From Lumnitzera littorea (lineage: Eukaryota > Streptophyta > Magnoliopsida > Myrtales > Combretaceae), in NCBI GenBank assembly GCA_024138015.1, contig JAMXBB010000009.1:44591298-44655297 (forward strand): a stretch of DNA of 64,000 nucleotides, read 5' to 3'. Positions within the stretch are counted from its first letter, which is position 1. Each line of letters starts with the position of its first letter. Below are positions 20,533-32,440 of the stretch, piece after piece. The translations under genes were made by a program, and so were the position numbers. The notes under the pieces are model-generated. The model did no database searches. It was not told the DNA's origin and was given only the letters and a program-made list of their open reading frames with translations.

Positions 20533-23500
20533 TGTCATATCCCGGTATAGAACGAGATGCACCATTGTACAAGAATACCTGTTAAAAACTTAATTCAACT
20601 TGGTCATTCATTAAAAGATAACTTTTATTTATGTGATAAGTGGGGAGTTACAATGAAGTTCAGCTGGATATTTGGCTATAACTTATATATACAGCATAAT
20701 ATTTACATCAAAACATGAACCATTTTTTTTTTCCATCTTCAAAATAGTAGGACTCTCAACTTAGTATAGATTCCATCCAAAAGTTACAACTTCTACTTAC
20801 GCTCTCAGTATACATCCCCTTTGGTGTTGAGCCCTTCATGATGCTGCTAACCTGAGAATAAAATATTTTATCCTCATAACTATTAAAGCTAAGTAAGAGT
20901 AGATAACAAACAATATAGTATAGGTAATATCACAACTAAAACATTTCAATCGTAATCAGTAAGTTTAGCCTTACACACATATTAGCCCAAACAAGCATTT
21001 ATTACTAGCAATACGGCATGTCATACTCATGCACATGTCATGCATCAATACTTTTATCCTATACCTTTCCAATATACTCATTCGGTTAATTAACATACTT
21101 GAACATTTGGATACAACATCTAGGAACTTATAAGCAACAAGGAGTTGCTTGGGAGTAGGACCCTTGACTTTGTATTTACCAAATCCGACAATAAAGAGTC
21201 ATTAGCCTATGCCTAAAGGCAATGAGAAGCTGCCTAAGAGTAGGACCCTCAATTTTATTTTACCAAATTAGACTATACAGTATAGTCTACCAAATCAGAC
21301 TACTAAAGTAGTCAAGTTGTTCGGGCAATGAGAATATATATGCTTCCAAAAAATTGAGTTCATAAAGCTATGATTTTTCTTAGTCGCTTGGAAGCCTCTT
21401 TTTGAAAATTTTGACTCATAAGTTCCTTTTTATGCCATGTCATGCTATGTTATATAATAACAACTCAAGTATATCATTTATCACAACCAATCTTTAAGTT
21501 TTATTTAATCTAGCTATTTGAGTCTAGTTTTTTATCTCTCTCTAAGGGAAATCTAATATCTTACTTAGGGTTCACTTATGTAAATATCTAGAAAATTGGG
21601 TTAGTAATAACTCAACTCTCCAAGTTAGTACAATTATTCATAAACACTACATCAACATCCAACATAGTAATATAACTGTTTAACTAAGATATAGTTATTA
21701 TCATTTAAAATCACTACATTAGCATCCACTATAGCATATCAATTCAATCAAGATATAGCTTGTCATGCCCCAAACTCAAAAGTCGTAATAGCCCCGCCAT
21801 ATAAACCAACCTAAGTTAGAAACTAGCTACTTTAACCGCTAAAGTAGATACGGCTTACACTAGGCATTTACCACTACACAATTTTAAGTCATCCAATTTA
21901 GTACCCATTTGATATCAACTTATAGTGTAACTTTTCAAAATAGCTGTTGAAAAAGATTTTATGGTATAAAAGCTTAAGAAGAAATCAAATTTTATAAGTA
22001 ACTTAAAAAAAATGACATAGAAATGATTTATAAAAGTTCATAGGTTTACTAAACATGATATAGGTAACAAGAGTTGAAAACTAGAGGGTTACCTGAGGAG
22101 ACTCTATTAGTTTTCCTAAAGGTTAGTAAAGTTAATAAAAAAAATAAGAATTCAACTAATTATTCTTAAATCTCACTTCTCGACCCCGTTCTCTATTCTT
22201 TTAGAACTTAGTATAGCACTGATGTATCTATTGGGAAACCTATAAAACAACTGTAGGGGAATAAGCGATAACTTGTTCAATAAGTGAAATGGAGACATTA
22301 GTACATATTAGATACCAAGCAACTAGGGTTTTCAAAAAAAGGTTAGTTAGATGCAATGTGTATTTAAGCATATGCCATCGTACAATGTTCTTCGATTCAT
22401 CGCGAGATTAAAGAAATTACCCCCACTATAATCTGGGTTGAGGTGTTTGATGTCGTGTACTTCGTAAATCGGCACCAAACTGAGGCTTGTGCAATGGAGA
22501 AACATGCTTTGCTCGAGACTTTACCTCAAAGTACAATCCCTAACCTTATTATGAACTTCTCTTCAATCACTTAGTTCGACTAAAGGTAAGGAAAGGACCA
22601 TTTCAGCTATCATCATCAAAGAATCTGTGTTTGGCTTGAGATTCCTAATCATTCCCTTAGTAGGTTGCGATGCATGACCGGTTAGAAGTTAGGTTAAGTT
22701 TAGTTAGATTGCTTTTAGGGTGATCAAGCAATTTGAAACAGTTCAATCAAGCAACATCATAAATTTACTAATACATAAGATCTAGTACTCCCAATAGCAA
22801 AACATTATTCAAGTATACACATTGATACGTACGGATAAGTAACTTACCATTATAACCAAAACATATATTAAGGCCTCCTAGTATCTTTAAATAATACTTT
22901 AAAGTGTAGTGAAGCATTGATCCCACTTACCTGAACATGTCATGCTCAACGAAGTTGATGGTTGATCTCATCCACTTCAATTGTTCCTTAAATAATCAAT
23001 ATAATTACTTTAATTTACTAAATATAAAGTTAAATAAGTTCATTTTAATAATTTCTGTGCGGTTATGACTTATCTCTATTGAGTGGTGTAGGCTTTTTAT
23101 TGGGTTCCAACTTACTGCTAAAGGCTTTAAAAGATCGCTAATACCAAGTTTTGATCTCAAAACCATCTAATCAAGTCTTTGAGGTTATTCCAATTATACT
23201 TTTACTCCAATCAACTTTTTGAACAAGACCCTAAAGTCATTTCTAGTAAGCATTTCACATAAACCAAACCTTGAATCCAGTCTTGAATCCATTTTGACCA
23301 CATTTTTCTTACCAAATACTTCCCAAACAAGTCTATGATGGAGGTATAGTTAAGTCTCTCTTACTACTCAACTTTCTAAACTAGAGATTAGGTCCCTACT
23401 TAATAGACCAACCCTCTGAAGATGTATCTAAAATGATTTCATTTAAGCCTTCTAACTTAGCCAACCCTCTGGTTAAGTCTCTGTAATCAATACAATCCTA

Positions 23501-26500
23501 CTTGTTTTACCAAATAACTTCCTAAACAAGGCTTCATCTTATTTAAAGTTATAATTCTTTCATCTACCAACTATCTAAACATATCTCTAAAGTCTTTAAA
23601 ATTACATTTCTTTTATCAAATAGCTTCTTAAACAAGGTTCCAATAAGGTTATTTTTAAGAGCTTTTTGCTAGTTATCTTTCTAATCAAGTATCTGAACCA
23701 AGAATTAAGTCCTCCTTCTACTAGTTCCATCCCTCTGAAGAACTCTCTAAACATATCCCAATTACAAGTTTATTCCATGCAACTCATTCCAACATCATGT
23801 TTCTAGTGACACATGTTAGTATATGATCATTTGATAGATTCATGATGCTTATTAACACCATTTCACTGAAACTTCCAAACCTTCATTTTCCTATTTTAAT
23901 GCGTTAAGTCCTTAACTAGTAGTAGGTACGTAGTTCAACTTTACCTCAACCCCCTTAACTCTAGATCATATCCTATAGTAGAACGTAACTCAGATGAACT
24001 CAAGAACTGGTGCAAATTGATTTCGTTAAAGCTAATTACACAAAAGCTCCAAAAAGTAGCGTATTTCACCAAATTTAGAGGCTAAAAAATTACTTAAAAT
24101 TTTAGAAAATATTTTTAGCTTAAATCCTTTCATAGAATTCATACATGAAGTATAGGGAAGTTGTAGAAAAAATTTGGTTTCAAAATAGCAACAATTAGGT
24201 TATTTAAAATAACTTTGAAAATTACTCGTTTTCATTTGATTTGTTAAGGTCATATATTTGTTCAAATTTTTTGCAATCTAACATTTTCCCTAAATAGTAG
24301 GTATAAAAATATTCTACAATAATATTTTCGTTTTAATTTTTGGACCTAATTTAATATTTTTAGAAAATATAATAAATTCGGATGGAAATCGGAGCTCACC
24401 AAAAAACCACCATCCGGCCACCATTTGTTACCCCCTCTTTGTTGGCTTAGTTAGGCACTGCTACCACAATTGGGTGGTGGTGCTAATTTGCTTCTAGAAC
24501 TCCCCTAGATCCTTACTTATGAAAATAGATTAGTTGCACATAGTTTTGATCTTAATTTTTTCTAGTTGCTCATCCCCTTTCCCAATTTTTCTCAACTTTC
24601 TAAGAAACATTTTGATATTCTAGAGAGATTTGGTGATACTTTTTAGGTTGTAGGATATAATAATGAAATTTTTTGTCTCCCTTAAGGATCTTATACTTAA
24701 TTTCTAAGCTTTGGTAGGTATCTTAATGAAATTTTCCTAAGTCCATAATTGTCCATCAAGTTGTCCACTCCTAATCCATTGAGAAATTTATTATCTTAAC
24801 ATTTTTTTTTAATTTTATGATTTTCCCTATTAATTTATACCTAATTATTCCTATTTTCAAGTATTTTATGTTATTTTGGGTGTATATTTATATGTAATAA
24901 TTGTACTTGAGATGTATACACCACTTATATATATTATTTTATATCATTCTATAATTTTATTGTTCAAATATTTTATCTCTAAAATTTAGTAAATTTTTAT
25001 TACCTAAATCACACATTTGTGGCAGATAAATTACAATTAAGTAAAATTGACTATTTTTAGTTATAATATTATAATTTTTTATTAAACTTCTATAATTCAA
25101 ATCTACGGGTTGTCTTTATTTAACTCCTAAGACCTATTTGTAAAATATCATCTTAATTGGCTAACTTTTATGCCTACCCTAAGTTACTTACTCAAAATAC
25201 GATATGCAAAACAACAAGGCTCAAATAGTCATGTTCAATCAATACAGCATCAAACAACATATAGTGTTATGAGTAGCAATATATTTACTTCAAGCATGAG
25301 TTAGATTCAATTACCTAGCCTTAATAGTAGTGCAAAACCCTAAAATTCACGACGTGATCCTTCCCTACTTATTATATTTAGGAAAATATAAACATAGTTT
25401 CCAAGTCAACTATGGGTCAAACCCAAACTCTTATAAGCTTTCACTGCTACAATTTTAAACTTTATTTGATTGTATTTTATTCATTTCTTATTTGATTTCA
25501 GTAAACTTTATATTATTACGATCGTTTTTTCAAGTACTATTAATATATCTTAAGAAACAAGACTAAATATGGTTATAAGCTTGAAAATACCCTTTCTTGC
25601 TATTTAATTGGTTGTACGTTATCATAACTTCATAATTGACTCAAATAAACTTTAGTTCTAAACTAAAAATCTTAAAAATCATACTTTCCAAAATTGACTA
25701 ATATCTAGTTTATACCTAAAACACTAATCTTACAATAAATTGGCTATTATATATTTTTACCAAAATAGCGGTTTTAGCTTGAAATTATGGAAAATTAGGG
25801 AAATAAACAAATTTACATATGAGATAAAAAATAACTATTTTAAATATCCTTATAAACTTTCAAAAGTAAAAACATATAGGACTTATTCATTAATTTACTT
25901 AAAAACTAATTATTTCAATAATTTCACAAAACTAGTAGTTTTATCCAAAATAATTATAAAAAATAGTAAATAGGTTTATTTTAAAAAATTCTTGTTGCCA
26001 AAATTAAATATACATATATATATATATATATATTAAGTGTATTATATACAAAAATTGAGCTTGAAATAAAATTATTTAATATTTTTAAAAATTAATTCAA
26101 TTTTCGCCCATACATGGCATTTTCTTATGTGCCCTAAATTTCCACTAATTATTTAATTAAAATAAAATTATAACATTAATTTACACCTAAAATAATCTCA
26201 AGAAACATATTTTCATAGTTAATTAACATCATTTGACATTTTTAAAAATTATATGAACTTATGGCTAGAAAATAGGTTTGCCTAAACTAATGACCTCCGG
26301 TCGCCAATCCTTATTGAAAACACCTCCTTTACGGCCAACCTTCAAACCACCAAGCTACTTCACATTAGGTTATTGATATCTTATTGAATTGCCCTAGACC
26401 AAATTTGCTCTTATTTTTTATTTTATTTTTTTCTAATATTCTAAAATTATGTTCTTGTGTTTTGTAGGTTTTTTAAACATTGCAATTAAGGTTTAGGGTC

Positions 26501-27097
26501 CTATTTATAGGCTTTAAAGAGATTACGTGTCAAAAAGATAAATGCCACATGTCATTTTTTCATTTGCCACCATGTAAGTAGGTGACACATGTCATTCCTA
26601 CATTTTTCTAGTGATGACTTATGCTTTCAAGCTATTTCCATGTTACCATATTATTTGGTGACTCACCCATTCATTTTTTTAATTAATTTTCCATTATTTT
26701 GTATTAATTTTCCTTATTTTATAACTTATTATTATTATATGTATCTATTTAATACATATAATGCATATCATATATAAATACATATATATTGTATATAATT
26801 CAACTTCATTGATTATTTTGTTAAGTTAAATAACTTATTTCTAATATCTCGCTAAATTTAACAGCTCGAATTTCATGTTTTCAATAATTATTAGCTTTAT
26901 TGATAAATTAATATTTTTCTTAAATTAATTTTTTATATAGCTTATTTTGAGAAATTGATTTTACTAAAATACTTTGTTTAACTTTTCTAGACTTACTATA
27001 AAGTTTGGACTAAAACAGATAACATTATCCAACACCCTAAATTTAGGAGCCTGGAACTTAAGATTATTGTATTAGCTCAAGATTTTGAAGTATTACA
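20533..27097 (-). repeat. Large solo LTR, chromovirus-type, split by a nested LTR
   Basis: The insert begins TGTCATATCCCGG and ends GAAGTATTACA. On the minus strand it therefore starts TGTAATAC and ends GGGATATGACA, the form of Tekay-type LTRs. After removal of the nested insert (21761-25223) it is about 3.1 kb and aligns along its length with the 3.3-kb LTR at 51879-55154: shared words include GGAATACCTGTTAAAAACTTAA near the left end, CAACAAGGAGTTG-type repeats, GCAATATATTTACTTCAAGCAT and TTATTTTGAGAAATTGATTTT. Left flank TACTT and right flank TATGA may be a damaged target duplication. The hAT transposase frame resumes directly at its right end. Confidence 0.78.
21761..25223 (-). repeat. Solo LTR nested inside the larger solo LTR
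   Basis: This 3.46-kb insert starts TGTCATGCCCCAAACTC and ends CAAGGCTCA, so on the minus strand it runs TGAGCCTTG...GGGGCATGACA. Its host LTR is interrupted here: the paralogue at 53.15 kb reads AAGATATACTCATATTCAATC straight through, whereas here AAGATATAGCT precedes the insert and CATGTTCAATC follows it. ATAGC lies one base from the left border and ATAGT one base from the right border, a possible imperfect target duplication. It is the inverted sister of the LTR at 16275-19801. Confidence 0.72.
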
Positions 27098-27180
27098 TAT
27101 GATGCTTTTAGAATTTATTTTAACTCATATATGGTGGAAGCCCTTATTTATATATAGGACTTGTTAAAAAATGTTGGTAT
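27098..27180 (+). pseudogene. hAT transposase, C-terminal remnant
   Basis: Directly after the LTR end the sequence encodes YDAFRIYFNSYMVEALIYI, a stop and DLLKN. This continues the hATC domain interrupted at 20532; the family reads VLDPFRSSLTPKMVEALICTQDWL. Joining the two sides keeps one frame across the junction without any further shift, which confirms both the LTR borders and the identity of the transposase. The stop stands at a codon where the family has Gln or Thr. Confidence 0.8.
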
Positions 27181-28312
27181 GGTACTATGTATGAAGGAAG
27201 ATCTTTAAGCATTCAAAGCTTTTCTCTCAGTTACAAAAAAATTCATTTTATTTGTGAAACCATTAATATTATGTTTATTATGTTACCATGGCTTAGGCAT
27301 CCTGAATATATATTTTTTAAACTATATCAAATGCTGATGTTGGCATAGTGGTGGAATCAACTATTATATGTATTGCACTTAATTGAAGTGAGGTCATGCT
27401 TTTAAGCCAACTAATCTATTGTTTATTTGTATGTTTGTTACCTTAGGTTTAGGTTAGAAGTTAAGGCTTAAAGATTTTCAAAGATCGTGCTCATTTTTTT
27501 GCTAAAGTACTAATTTGTTGTGACTCTCTTTGGTGATAGACTAATATGTAGTAGTTTGTTGTACTATAATTTGCTAGAGTGTTAATATGGTGGAGTTTTT
27601 TATTGGCGTGTTAGTTTATTGGATGGTTAGAGACGTAGAGTATTGATTTAAGTTTTGTCATTTTATCTATTTAGTAGTGATTAACACTTCCATGAATTGT
27701 AAGCAAGTTGTAACTTATGAAATGCAAATGTAGTTCATTACAAGGAGTAAACCAAGTATGCAAATGACATAAAATTCTATGGATTGTGCTTATATAAGTT
27801 GCTTAATGTTCATGAGTGTAGGTTAGCTTAGCCACTGAAGAGCAAGTTGTTTATGAATGTTAGGTATAAGTTCAGGATGAATGAATAGGTTTACATTAAT
27901 TGCCAAAAGCAAATGTTGTGAATTTTTTTAGGTTGTGCTTGTATAGGTTGTTTAATGCTCATGAATACAGTTTTACATAAATTGCCAATGGATACAAGTT
28001 GTCAATTACTCAATTATGTAACTTAGTTTGCTTTTGTTAGATATATTGTCGTGCTCATTAAGTTAATTTCAATTCCATTAGTTAACGTGCCTTTACAAAT
28101 CTGTATGGTTATATTTGTAATATTTTTTAATAAAAAAGTGTTCAAATTACAAATCGAACCATATCGATCCATTTTCTTTAGGTTCAAAAAATATACAAGT
28201 CAAATAGTATGGTAGTGTAGATTTAGAAAAGAAAGATAAACATTTAATTTTAGGTTTGGTTCAATTGAAGGAGAGGGGTGAACTATATCTAATCGAATTA
28301 CGCTCACCCCTA
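27181..28312 (+). other. 3' non-coding part of the hAT element
   Basis: There is no coding similarity between the end of the transposase and the right terminus. Repeated phrases such as GTGCTTATATAAGTTG and GTGCTTGTATAGGTTG (27788 and 27946) and TAATGTTCATGAGTGTAGG and TAATGCTCATGAATACAG (27805 and 27963) suggest a diverged internal tandem duplication of about 158 bp. The last 200 bases carry the GAACC/GGTTC-rich subterminal words expected for hAT. Confidence 0.5.
28298..28312 (-). repeat. 3' terminal inverted repeat of the hAT element
   Basis: The plus strand ends TTACGCTCACCCCTA, so its complement is TAGGGGTGAGCGTAA, close to the canonical hAT end. It is followed by ATTCAAAT (28313-28320), matching the left target duplication at 7 of 8 bases. 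Confidence 0.65.
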
Positions 28313-28320
28313 ATTCAAAT

Positions 28321-29081
28321 ATATATTTTAGCAAGTTAAACTTTGTTACATATATATTAAGCCAGTAAGGACTATTGTCTTTACACTCAATAAGACACAA
28401 ACTTTACCATGATATTACTTCATTTGCCATTTGAATAAAAAATATATTTTTATCACAGGAAGTAGTTGAAGGGTCATTAAAATAATTTTCTTCAAAATTG
28501 CTCTTTCCCCAAATGTCTCCTCATATCTAGGCTATAACTAAACTCATTAAACGTTAATTACCTTTAAAGTTTGTTGCTAATTAATATTCATTGTTGTACA
28601 TGAGTAGGTGCTAATGGGGTCAATTATTCCACTTTCAATCTAATTACTTTCAACCTTTCATCTTCAATATAATAACTTTCAATATTATGCTATATTGTGA
28701 AACCAAGTAAATATACATTAATATATATAAATAATTATATCCCTACACAGTAAATTATAACAATATACATTAATACATAGTAATAATCTTACCCGATCAA
28801 ATTAAAGTGGATACATATTAATCTACAATGTTATATATTTATATTATCTATTCTTCTATTATATGTATATCTAATATAGATTGATATTCGGTAATAATCT
28901 TATGTAGTCATGAATGATGCACTCATGTTGCTTATGCATATATATAAATATCAAATCCACAAAATGTATAATTGAATAATAGTAATTAATCTGCTTGTAA
29001 CTATCACAATTAAAAGAAATTAATAATTAGACAATTGATTATCTTTCTATATGTATTCACTTGTTTTTTTATAGGTCAAAT
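28321..29081. other. AT-rich stretch, nothing recognised
   Basis: This 760-base stretch contains many ATATAC and AATAT words and no coding similarity. A minus-strand open stretch overlapping the hAT end (28200-28400) is taken as chance. Confidence 0.4.
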
Positions 29082-29243
29082 CTATTAAGAAATAGAAATA
29101 TTCAAGATAATAAATACGACATAAGTGAGAGAGAGAAAGAAAATGATTTTATAAAATTCCCTATTAAGAAATATAAAGATTTGAAGTAATAAATGTGGTA
29201 TATATATGAGAGAGAGAAAAAGAATGATTTTGTAAAATTACCC
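29082..29243. repeat. 80-bp direct doublet
   Basis: CTATTAAGAAATAGAAATATTC...GTGAGAGAGAGAAAGAAAATGATTTT (29082-29160) is repeated as CTATTAAGAAATATAAAGATTT...GAGAGAGAGAAAAAGAATGATTTT (29161-29243). The same doublet is present at the head of copy 2 (about 30890-31046), so it predates the larger duplication. Confidence 0.85.
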
Positions 29244-30660
29244 ATTTTTCTTGATATTATTAATTTAGATTATTATTGCATATATTTTAATAGTTTTTTC
29301 TCAGTATATTTTAGAGGTAGTTGATGGACATATAAAAAAGAGACCAAAAGCCTACTGGGGCTCAAATAATATAGATATGTAATGTTGATTACCACTAAAT
29401 GCTCATTGCAATTAATATTAATTGTATTCATTTTGTTAAGAATATATTGGAGTAATTTACTAATTTGTAAACTATGATAATTGGTCATGTAATACTAAGA
29501 CTTTGAATTGCTTAAATAATTTCATTATATTAAGGTTAGTGTAAATATTATCTTTTAGTAATTTGTAATAAGAACTCTTATGTATTAAACACATATCATC
29601 ATTTCTCTTGTGAGATTGAGTTGTATAGCTATTTTTGCTAGTCTAGAATCTCATCAACTAATTATCTCCAATAATTGTGGCAATTCTTCTTTTGTTAATT
29701 AGGCTATTTTAGGAGTTATCTCATTTAAGCTTAATTAACTTAGTTATATTCAAAATTTAGTAAGCAATATCAAGTTAAGAATCTCGATACCTTTTTGTTT
29801 AATTATAGATTTTATCTCTTTAATCATCTCTATCAATCCATAATTGTTACATATTCCATCTTAATCCACATTCCATCATGGAGAAATACTCAAACACACA
29901 TCAAATATTGATAGGTAAATATCTTATCACATCATGAGTTAAATTACTGAATTATCCTTTAAGACTCAGCATATTAGGGTGTGACTCTAGGTCAATTTCT
30001 AAGATAATCAATAGGTAGTGGGTGATAAAAATGAACTAAATTTACACGATAAGAAAGGGGAAGAACTGTATTTTTATAATAAGGTCTTCAAACAAACATG
30101 CATTCTTAAGAGGGGAAAAGAGGATATTATGATATCCCTTATGATTAAAGTAACATAGGGACTATAGGAGAGATTTGATATTTTATAAACCTACAATAGT
30201 GAAAGTTAAGTTAATACTAGTTAAGAACATTTGAGTAAGTGGTCCAAAAGCTAATTAGTCAACTATTCACTTGGCTATTGGCTATTTTTTTGCTTAGAAT
30301 ATTACAACTACTACCAACATAGTTACTATTATCATTACTGCCATTAATGGTGCAATGCACTAACCAATACTAATAACTACTCATAATAGCACCCTACATA
30401 TGCTACTACAACTACCATTAGTTTTACACCACCAATAATACCACCACCATTCTTACATCACCCTTACTATCATATTGCCACCATGTCACGATCATCATTA
30501 TATCACCACTTTCACAATCACCATTATCATTAATTACCTTCTTAGCATTATCATTATTACCACTAATATAACCTCACCATTAACACCATTAACACCATTA
30601 CTACACCACTACAATTATTATTACCTTATACTTCTACTATATCATTGTATCGATACTAAC
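29082..30660. repeat. Tandem duplication, copy 1 (about 1.6 kb)
   Basis: Copy 1 aligns co-linearly with copy 2 at about 30890-32440, offset by about 1.8 kb. Shared landmarks are the GTTGATGGA(C/A)ATATAAAAAAGAG word (29318 and 31119), AGAGGATATTATGATATCCC (30119 and 31915) and ACTACTATCAACATAATTAC-type words (30306 and 32101). The last 350 bases are built from CAT, ACC and CCA triplets. The copy opens with an 80-bp direct doublet. Open stretches inside (minus 29273-29488, plus 30475-30756) are translated low-complexity or unrecognised sequence. No element ends were found. Confidence 0.8.
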
Positions 30661-30889
30661 ATCACTATGTACAGTCAAACTATAGTAAACATATATCAAT
30701 GCGTAATATTTTGTACAATAGTAGACCACTCACCCACGTTGTATGTTCATATATAATATATCACATGTATGAAATACATAATCAAACAATGATAACTCAT
30801 CCACTAAAAAGTTTCTCAATAATTAACACAATAATTAGAGTACTAAATATGTTTGTCAATGCAATTACTTGCTTTAATAGATTATTTTC

Positions 30890-32440
30890 ATAAAGAAATA
30901 GAAAGATTTGAGACAATGAATGTCATATAAGTGAGAGAGAAAAAGATGGTGATTTTTAAAATTCCTTATTAAGAAATAGAAAGATTTAAGATAATAAATG
31001 TGGTATAAATGACAGAGACAAAGAGAATGATTTTATAGAATTACCTATTTGTTTTTGATATTATTACTTTAGATAATTGTGGCATATATTTTAATATTTT
31101 TTTCAATAATTTTAGGGGCAGTTGATGGAAATATAAAAAAGAGACTAAGAACTTACTAAGGCTTAAGTGATATAGATATATAATGTTGATTATGTCTAAA
31201 TGCATATCACATTTAATACTAATTGTTTTTATTTTCTTAATAATATATTAGAGCAATTTACTAATTTGTAAATCATGATAATTTGTCATGCATTTATGAT
31301 ACTTTAAATTGCTTAAATAATTTTTTATACTAGCATTAGTAAAAAAACTGTCTTTTCTTTTAGTCATTTACAAATTAGAAATCTTATACCTTTAAACACA
31401 TATTGTCATCTCTCCTATGAGATTGAATCATATAGCTACTTTTTTTAATCTTGAATCTTATGAATCAATTGCTTTCGTTGATTGTGGTGATTCTTCTTCC
31501 ATGAATTAGGTTATTTTATGAGTTATCTCATTTACCTTAATGAACCCTGCTGTATTCCAAACTAATATTAAGTTATGAATCTCAACACATTTTTGTTTGA
31601 TTACAAAGTTTATCTCTTTAATCATCTACATCAATTATCATATATTTCATCTTAATCTACTTGTCATAATTGAGAAATTTCTAAACACACATTAAATATC
31701 TATAGGGCACACATCTCATTACATCGCAAGTATAATTATCGAATTATCCCTTTAGACCAAGCACATTAAGGTGTGACTTTATATAGGTTTTTAGGATAAT
31801 CTATAGGTAGAATGTGATAAGAATGAATCGAATTTGTATACTAAAAAAGAAGAATAGTTGTGCCTTTATTATAAGGTCTTGCAATAAAGACATCATGTGT
31901 TTAAAGAGGGAAAAGAGGATATTATGATATCCCATATAATCGAAGTAGTATAAGGACTATAAGAGAGGTTTCATATTTTATAAGGTTATAATAGTAAAAA
32001 CTAAGTTAATATTAGTTAAGAACTTTTAGGTAGGTGATTCAAAAGGCCAATCAATCACCTAATCACTTGGTTGTTGACTACTTTTAACTTGGAGTATTAA
32101 AACTACTATCAACATAATTACTATTATCATTATAGCCATCAATGTCACATAATACTGGGCACCATTAGCGGCTACCCACATTAGCACCCCACATCATCCA
32201 TGCGGCTAAAACTACCATTTACCTTATACCACAACAATACCACTACCATTCTTATACTGCCTTTACTATCATATTACCACCATATGATGACTACCGTCAC
32301 TCTAACACCTTCACTATCATCATCATCACCAATTACCTTCCTAACATTATAATCACTATCACTACTATAATTTCACTATCAACATCATTACTACTACTAT
32401 TACCTTATACTATCACTATAATTTTGTATCAATACTACCA
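30890..32440. repeat. Tandem duplication, copy 2
   Basis: This is the second copy of the 1.6-kb unit in direct orientation, clearly diverged by substitutions and small indels but co-linear. It also ends in a CAT/ACC-rich tract (32160-32460). A piece of about 230 bases (30661-30889) between the copies has no match at the end of copy 2. A tandem arrangement with 1.8-kb spacing could reflect unequal exchange or two adjacent insertions. Confidence 0.8.

Larger units (their letters stand above)
13723..28312 (+). mobile_element. hAT DNA transposon with nested LTR insertions
   Basis: A degenerate hAT (Ac/Tam3-like) element. The left end starts AAGGGCTTGGCAAA and the complement of the right end starts TAGGGGTGAGCGTAA, both resembling the family's (C/T)AGGGGTGGCAAA. 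Just inside the left end lies the expected subterminal region rich in GAACCGAAC and AGTTCGGTTTTTAG words (13770-13850), and inside the right end are AATCGAACC and GGTTTGGTTC words. The 8-bp flanks agree at 7 of 8 bases. Inside are transposase blocks at 15168-16274, 19802-20532 and 27098-27180, in order and on one strand, separated by LTR insertions at 16275-19801 and 20533-27097. Without these the element would be about 4.5 kb, a normal autonomous hAT size. A minus-strand phosphorylase exon lies at 14460-14607. Confidence 0.75.

Noticed and set aside
30475..30893. Two overlapping Thr/Ile-rich ORFs
   Set aside because: They translate CAT/ACC triplet repeats and adjacent AT-rich DNA at the end of the duplication unit.
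29082..32440. CRISPR-like or satellite array
   Set aside because: There are only two long units plus an 80-bp doublet; no short, regularly spaced identical repeats, and the genome is eukaryotic.
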